DNA of 6,991 nt from an uncultured Oscillospiraceae bacterium (GTDB lineage Bacteria; Bacillota; Clostridia; Oscillospirales; Oscillospiraceae): the NCBI GenBank assembly GCA_947628265.1, contig CANQZF010000093.1, forward strand, positions 1-6,991, given 5' to 3'. Under the pieces are notes generated by a model that was not told the DNA's origin, made no database searches, and worked only from the letters and a program-made list of their open reading frames with translations. How positions within the stretch are numbered: the stretch's first letter is position 1; each line of letters opens with the position of its first letter. A program made the translations under genes and the position numbers. This document shows, in pieces, positions 6,301 through 6,991 of this stretch.

Positions 6301-6804
6301 ACCCACGAGATGCAGTTCGCCCACGACGTGTCCACCCGTATCTTCTACATGGACCAGGGCGTCGTCTATGAGGAGGGCTCCCCGGAGGAGATCTTCGACC
6401 ACCCCAAAAAGGACCGGACCCGCGTCTTCGTCCAGCGGCTCAAGACCCTCTCCCTCTCCGCCCAGTCCCCGGACTACGACTTCATCGGCCAGTCGGAGAG
6501 CCTCCGCCGGTTCGGCGAGAAGAACCTGCTGGGCCGCAAGCGGGTACTGGGTATGCAGAGCGTGTACGAGGAAATTCTGGCCCAGAGCATCGTCCCCTGC
6601 ATCGGCGCCTCCTACCCGGTCACGGTCTCCGTGGAGTACTCGGAGAAGGAGGACCGGCTGGAGATGCGTTTCACCTGGAACGGCACCGACTTCGACCCCA
6701 TGCAGGAGGGCGACGAGCTGTCCGTCAAGCTGGTGAAGGCAGCCGTCCAGGGCTATGAGCACACCTATTCCGACGGTGTGAACCGGCTCGTCTTCACCAT
6801 TTGA
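3394..6804 (+). CDS. One-chain amino-acid ABC importer: binding lobes, permease, ATPase and a degenerate HATPase-like tail
   Basis: This 1136-residue importer is predicted for polar amino acids. A lipoprotein signal ends at LLAGC (Cys27). Substrate-binding (SBP type 3) sequence follows in three pieces: 38-160, lobe 2 and C-terminal helix only ([10 protein letters not shown] at 144-153); 177-400, a complete domain (GFDIEMA, then lobe 2 from [12 protein letters not shown], then [10 protein letters not shown]); and 418-513, lobe 1 only ([17 protein letters not shown], then [11 protein letters not shown]). The HisM/GlnP-type permease spans 535-738 with about five membrane helices and the EAA loop [14 protein letters not shown] (646-659). 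A charged linker (741-776) leads to the ATPase: Walker [10 protein letters not shown] (810-818), Q-loop Gln861, signature LSGGQ (914-918), Walker B VVLFDEP (934-940), D-loop SALD and His971. Residues about 1030-1136 resemble a degenerate RsbW-like HATPase_c_2 domain (YEEILAQSI, then [10 protein letters not shown]). In GlnPQ the ATPase is a separate protein. The amino acid transported cannot be told. Confidence 0.88.
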   Translation: MKGTSKRTRLGALALAALMLICLLAGCGKKEEVISSIAELDQPGHTVGVAMGSSGDTAVTKNFHNVEITRYSDSATAYMAVQQGKLDAFAFDATMLRYAISGGLTRVKILDETMGDITDIAIGVSRKTDIPDLVEKINAFLASIRSDGTLDDMKRRWIEEANETMPEIPLPEDPEVTLTVGTTGFVKPFSYYKDNALWGFDIEMATRLAAYLGAGVEFKLYDFDGVIAAAETGVIDCVMTNLNVTPERREVIDFSDPIYTSETAFLVRSGEASGGGQVITELSQLNGKRIAVSTGSTFDEIVDSNFQGAQKLYYNNYADMAEALKQNKLDGFLVDEPVIRVLSTEVSGVTWLPDMLRKDDYAIAMAKTDKGARLQKEMNEYLAKIRSDGTLQEIEDIWFGTDEAAQTVEDPANLPAVNGTIEYAGAPGMEPLSYMKNNRLMGYEVDLVTRFCREYGYGLHIQIVEFATMLTGLEADKYDIGAGGITVSDERAEKMNFTDPTYSGGVVVAVASGEKDDGGSFFERLALSFEKTFIRENRWEMILSGLGVTAIISLFSALFGTILGFAMCMARRSRYRVLSGIVACFVGVIQGVPLLVLLMVLFYIIFAGVNISGVTVAIVAFSVNFAAYVSEMMRTGIEAVDKGQWEAAEALGFDRVGTFTRIIAPQAARHVLPVYRGEFISLVKMTSIVGYIAVQDLTRVTDLIRSATFEAFFPLIASAVIYFLLAWLLTSALVLLEKRLDPKRRPRRTYEGADAPAAPARTGDTRADTDKDGDAPLITISHLKKVYPNITPLKDVNTEIRRGDVVTIIGPSGTGKSTLLRCLNRLETPTQGSIVAFGQEMTTAKPRELSAARRRMGMVFQSFNLFGHLTVLENIILGPMALKGVAEKDAAANAMRLLRMVGMAEKADRYPDELSGGQRQRVAIARTLAMEPEVVLFDEPTSALDPTMVGEVLSVMKQLAAEGLTMLIVTHEMQFAHDVSTRIFYMDQGVVYEEGSPEEIFDHPKKDRTRVFVQRLKTLSLSAQSPDYDFIGQSESLRRFGEKNLLGRKRVLGMQSVYEEILAQSIVPCIGASYPVTVSVEYSEKEDRLEMRFTWNGTDFDPMQEGDELSVKLVKAAVQGYEHTYSDGVNRLVFTI

Positions 6805-6836
6805 ATCCGGTCACACCTTTTAAAAACACATACAGC

Positions 6837-6870
6837 GAGAAGGCTCCCCCATCCGGGGGAGCCTTCTTGC
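6837..6870. terminator. Strong, probably bidirectional terminator between convergent genes
   Basis: AGAAGGCTCCCCC pairs with GGGGGAGCCTTCT around the 4-base loop ATCC, a 13-base perfect stem. CTTGCTCC follows on the + strand. On the other strand the stem is followed by the T-rich complement of TAAAAACACA further out. It lies between the importer's stop (6804) and the stop of the minus-strand gene (6883), so it can serve both. Confidence 0.8.
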
Positions 6871-6882
6871 TCCATCAGCGTG

Positions 6883-6991
6883 CTAGGCACGCTCTTCCTG
6901 TTCTATGACCCGCTCAGTCAGCGCCAGCGCGGGGGCGAACCAGGCGGTGAAATCCTCCGGCCGGTCCTCCATCCAGGCGTGCAGTTCTTCC
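6883..6991 (-). CDS. 3' end of a convergent gene, possibly type 1 isopentenyl-diphosphate isomerase (NUDIX)
   Basis: Only the last 35 residues are in the window, read on the minus strand to a TAG at 6883-6885. The fragment begins EELHAWMEDRPEDFTAWFAP and ends in a charged helix, RVIEQEERA. A terminal EEL...P-E-x-FT-x-WF motif is what I recall at the C-terminus of bacterial NUDIX isopentenyl-diphosphate Delta-isomerases (Idi), which interconvert IPP and DMAPP for isoprenoid synthesis. Coding reality is supported by the open frame, its ending just before the terminator, and the good motif. The product name is tentative, because many NUDIX relatives share this tail. Confidence 0.5.
   Translation of the reverse strand, partial: EELHAWMEDRPEDFTAWFAPALALTERVIEQEERA

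Overview
The window is about 60% G+C with strong AGGAGG-type ribosome binding sites, Gram-positive-style lipoprotein signals and GG-leader peptides. This suggests a high-GC, low-G+C-phylum anaerobe, most likely a gut Clostridia/Oscillospiraceae-type Firmicute. That assignment is inference from style and gene content, not from a marker gene.

Layout on the + strand: (1) the last 33 codons of a TIGR00266/AIM24-like protein (to 104); (2) a leucine-carboxyl-methyltransferase-like SAM methyltransferase fused to a C-terminal STAS (anti-sigma antagonist) domain (154-1461); (3) a lipoprotein of the VanX/DdpX/PcgL D-Ala-D-Ala dipeptidase family (about 1488-2213); (4) four small paralogous genes (2240-3299). 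Each small gene encodes a double-glycine leader ending in a TLExVTGG/TLEGIAGG motif. Three carry a compact four- or six-cysteine zinc-ribbon-like cargo, and one carries a short Lys-rich segment with a single Cys. The four genes form a tandem duplication of a two-gene unit with a nearly identical 145-bp repeat, and a rho-independent terminator (3332-3366) closes them. (5) Next comes a 1136-residue polypeptide (3394-6804) that is a complete polar amino-acid ABC importer in one chain: lipoprotein signal, substrate-binding lobes, permease, ATPase, then an extra C-terminal domain. A strong, probably bidirectional terminator (6837-6870) separates it from (6) the 3' end of a convergent minus-strand gene (6883-6991), possibly an isopentenyl-diphosphate isomerase-type NUDIX protein.

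How the parts may work together: a surface dipeptidase releasing amino acids from wall-derived dipeptides, beside an amino-acid importer, fits peptide or D-amino-acid scavenging. The two least expected elements are a STAS domain fused to the methyltransferase and a degenerate RsbW-like (HATPase_c_2) domain that I read at the C-terminus of the importer. These are the two halves of a partner-switching pair, in separate genes of one locus, each welded to an unrelated enzyme or transporter.

The most promising candidates for an undescribed system are three: the leader/zinc-ribbon peptide array, with a 9-G tract placed so that any single-base slip stops translation; the STAS/HATPase-like pairing; and the lobe order of the binding domains in the importer (lobe 2, then a full domain, then lobe 1). 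No stretch longer than 300 bases lacks a gene.
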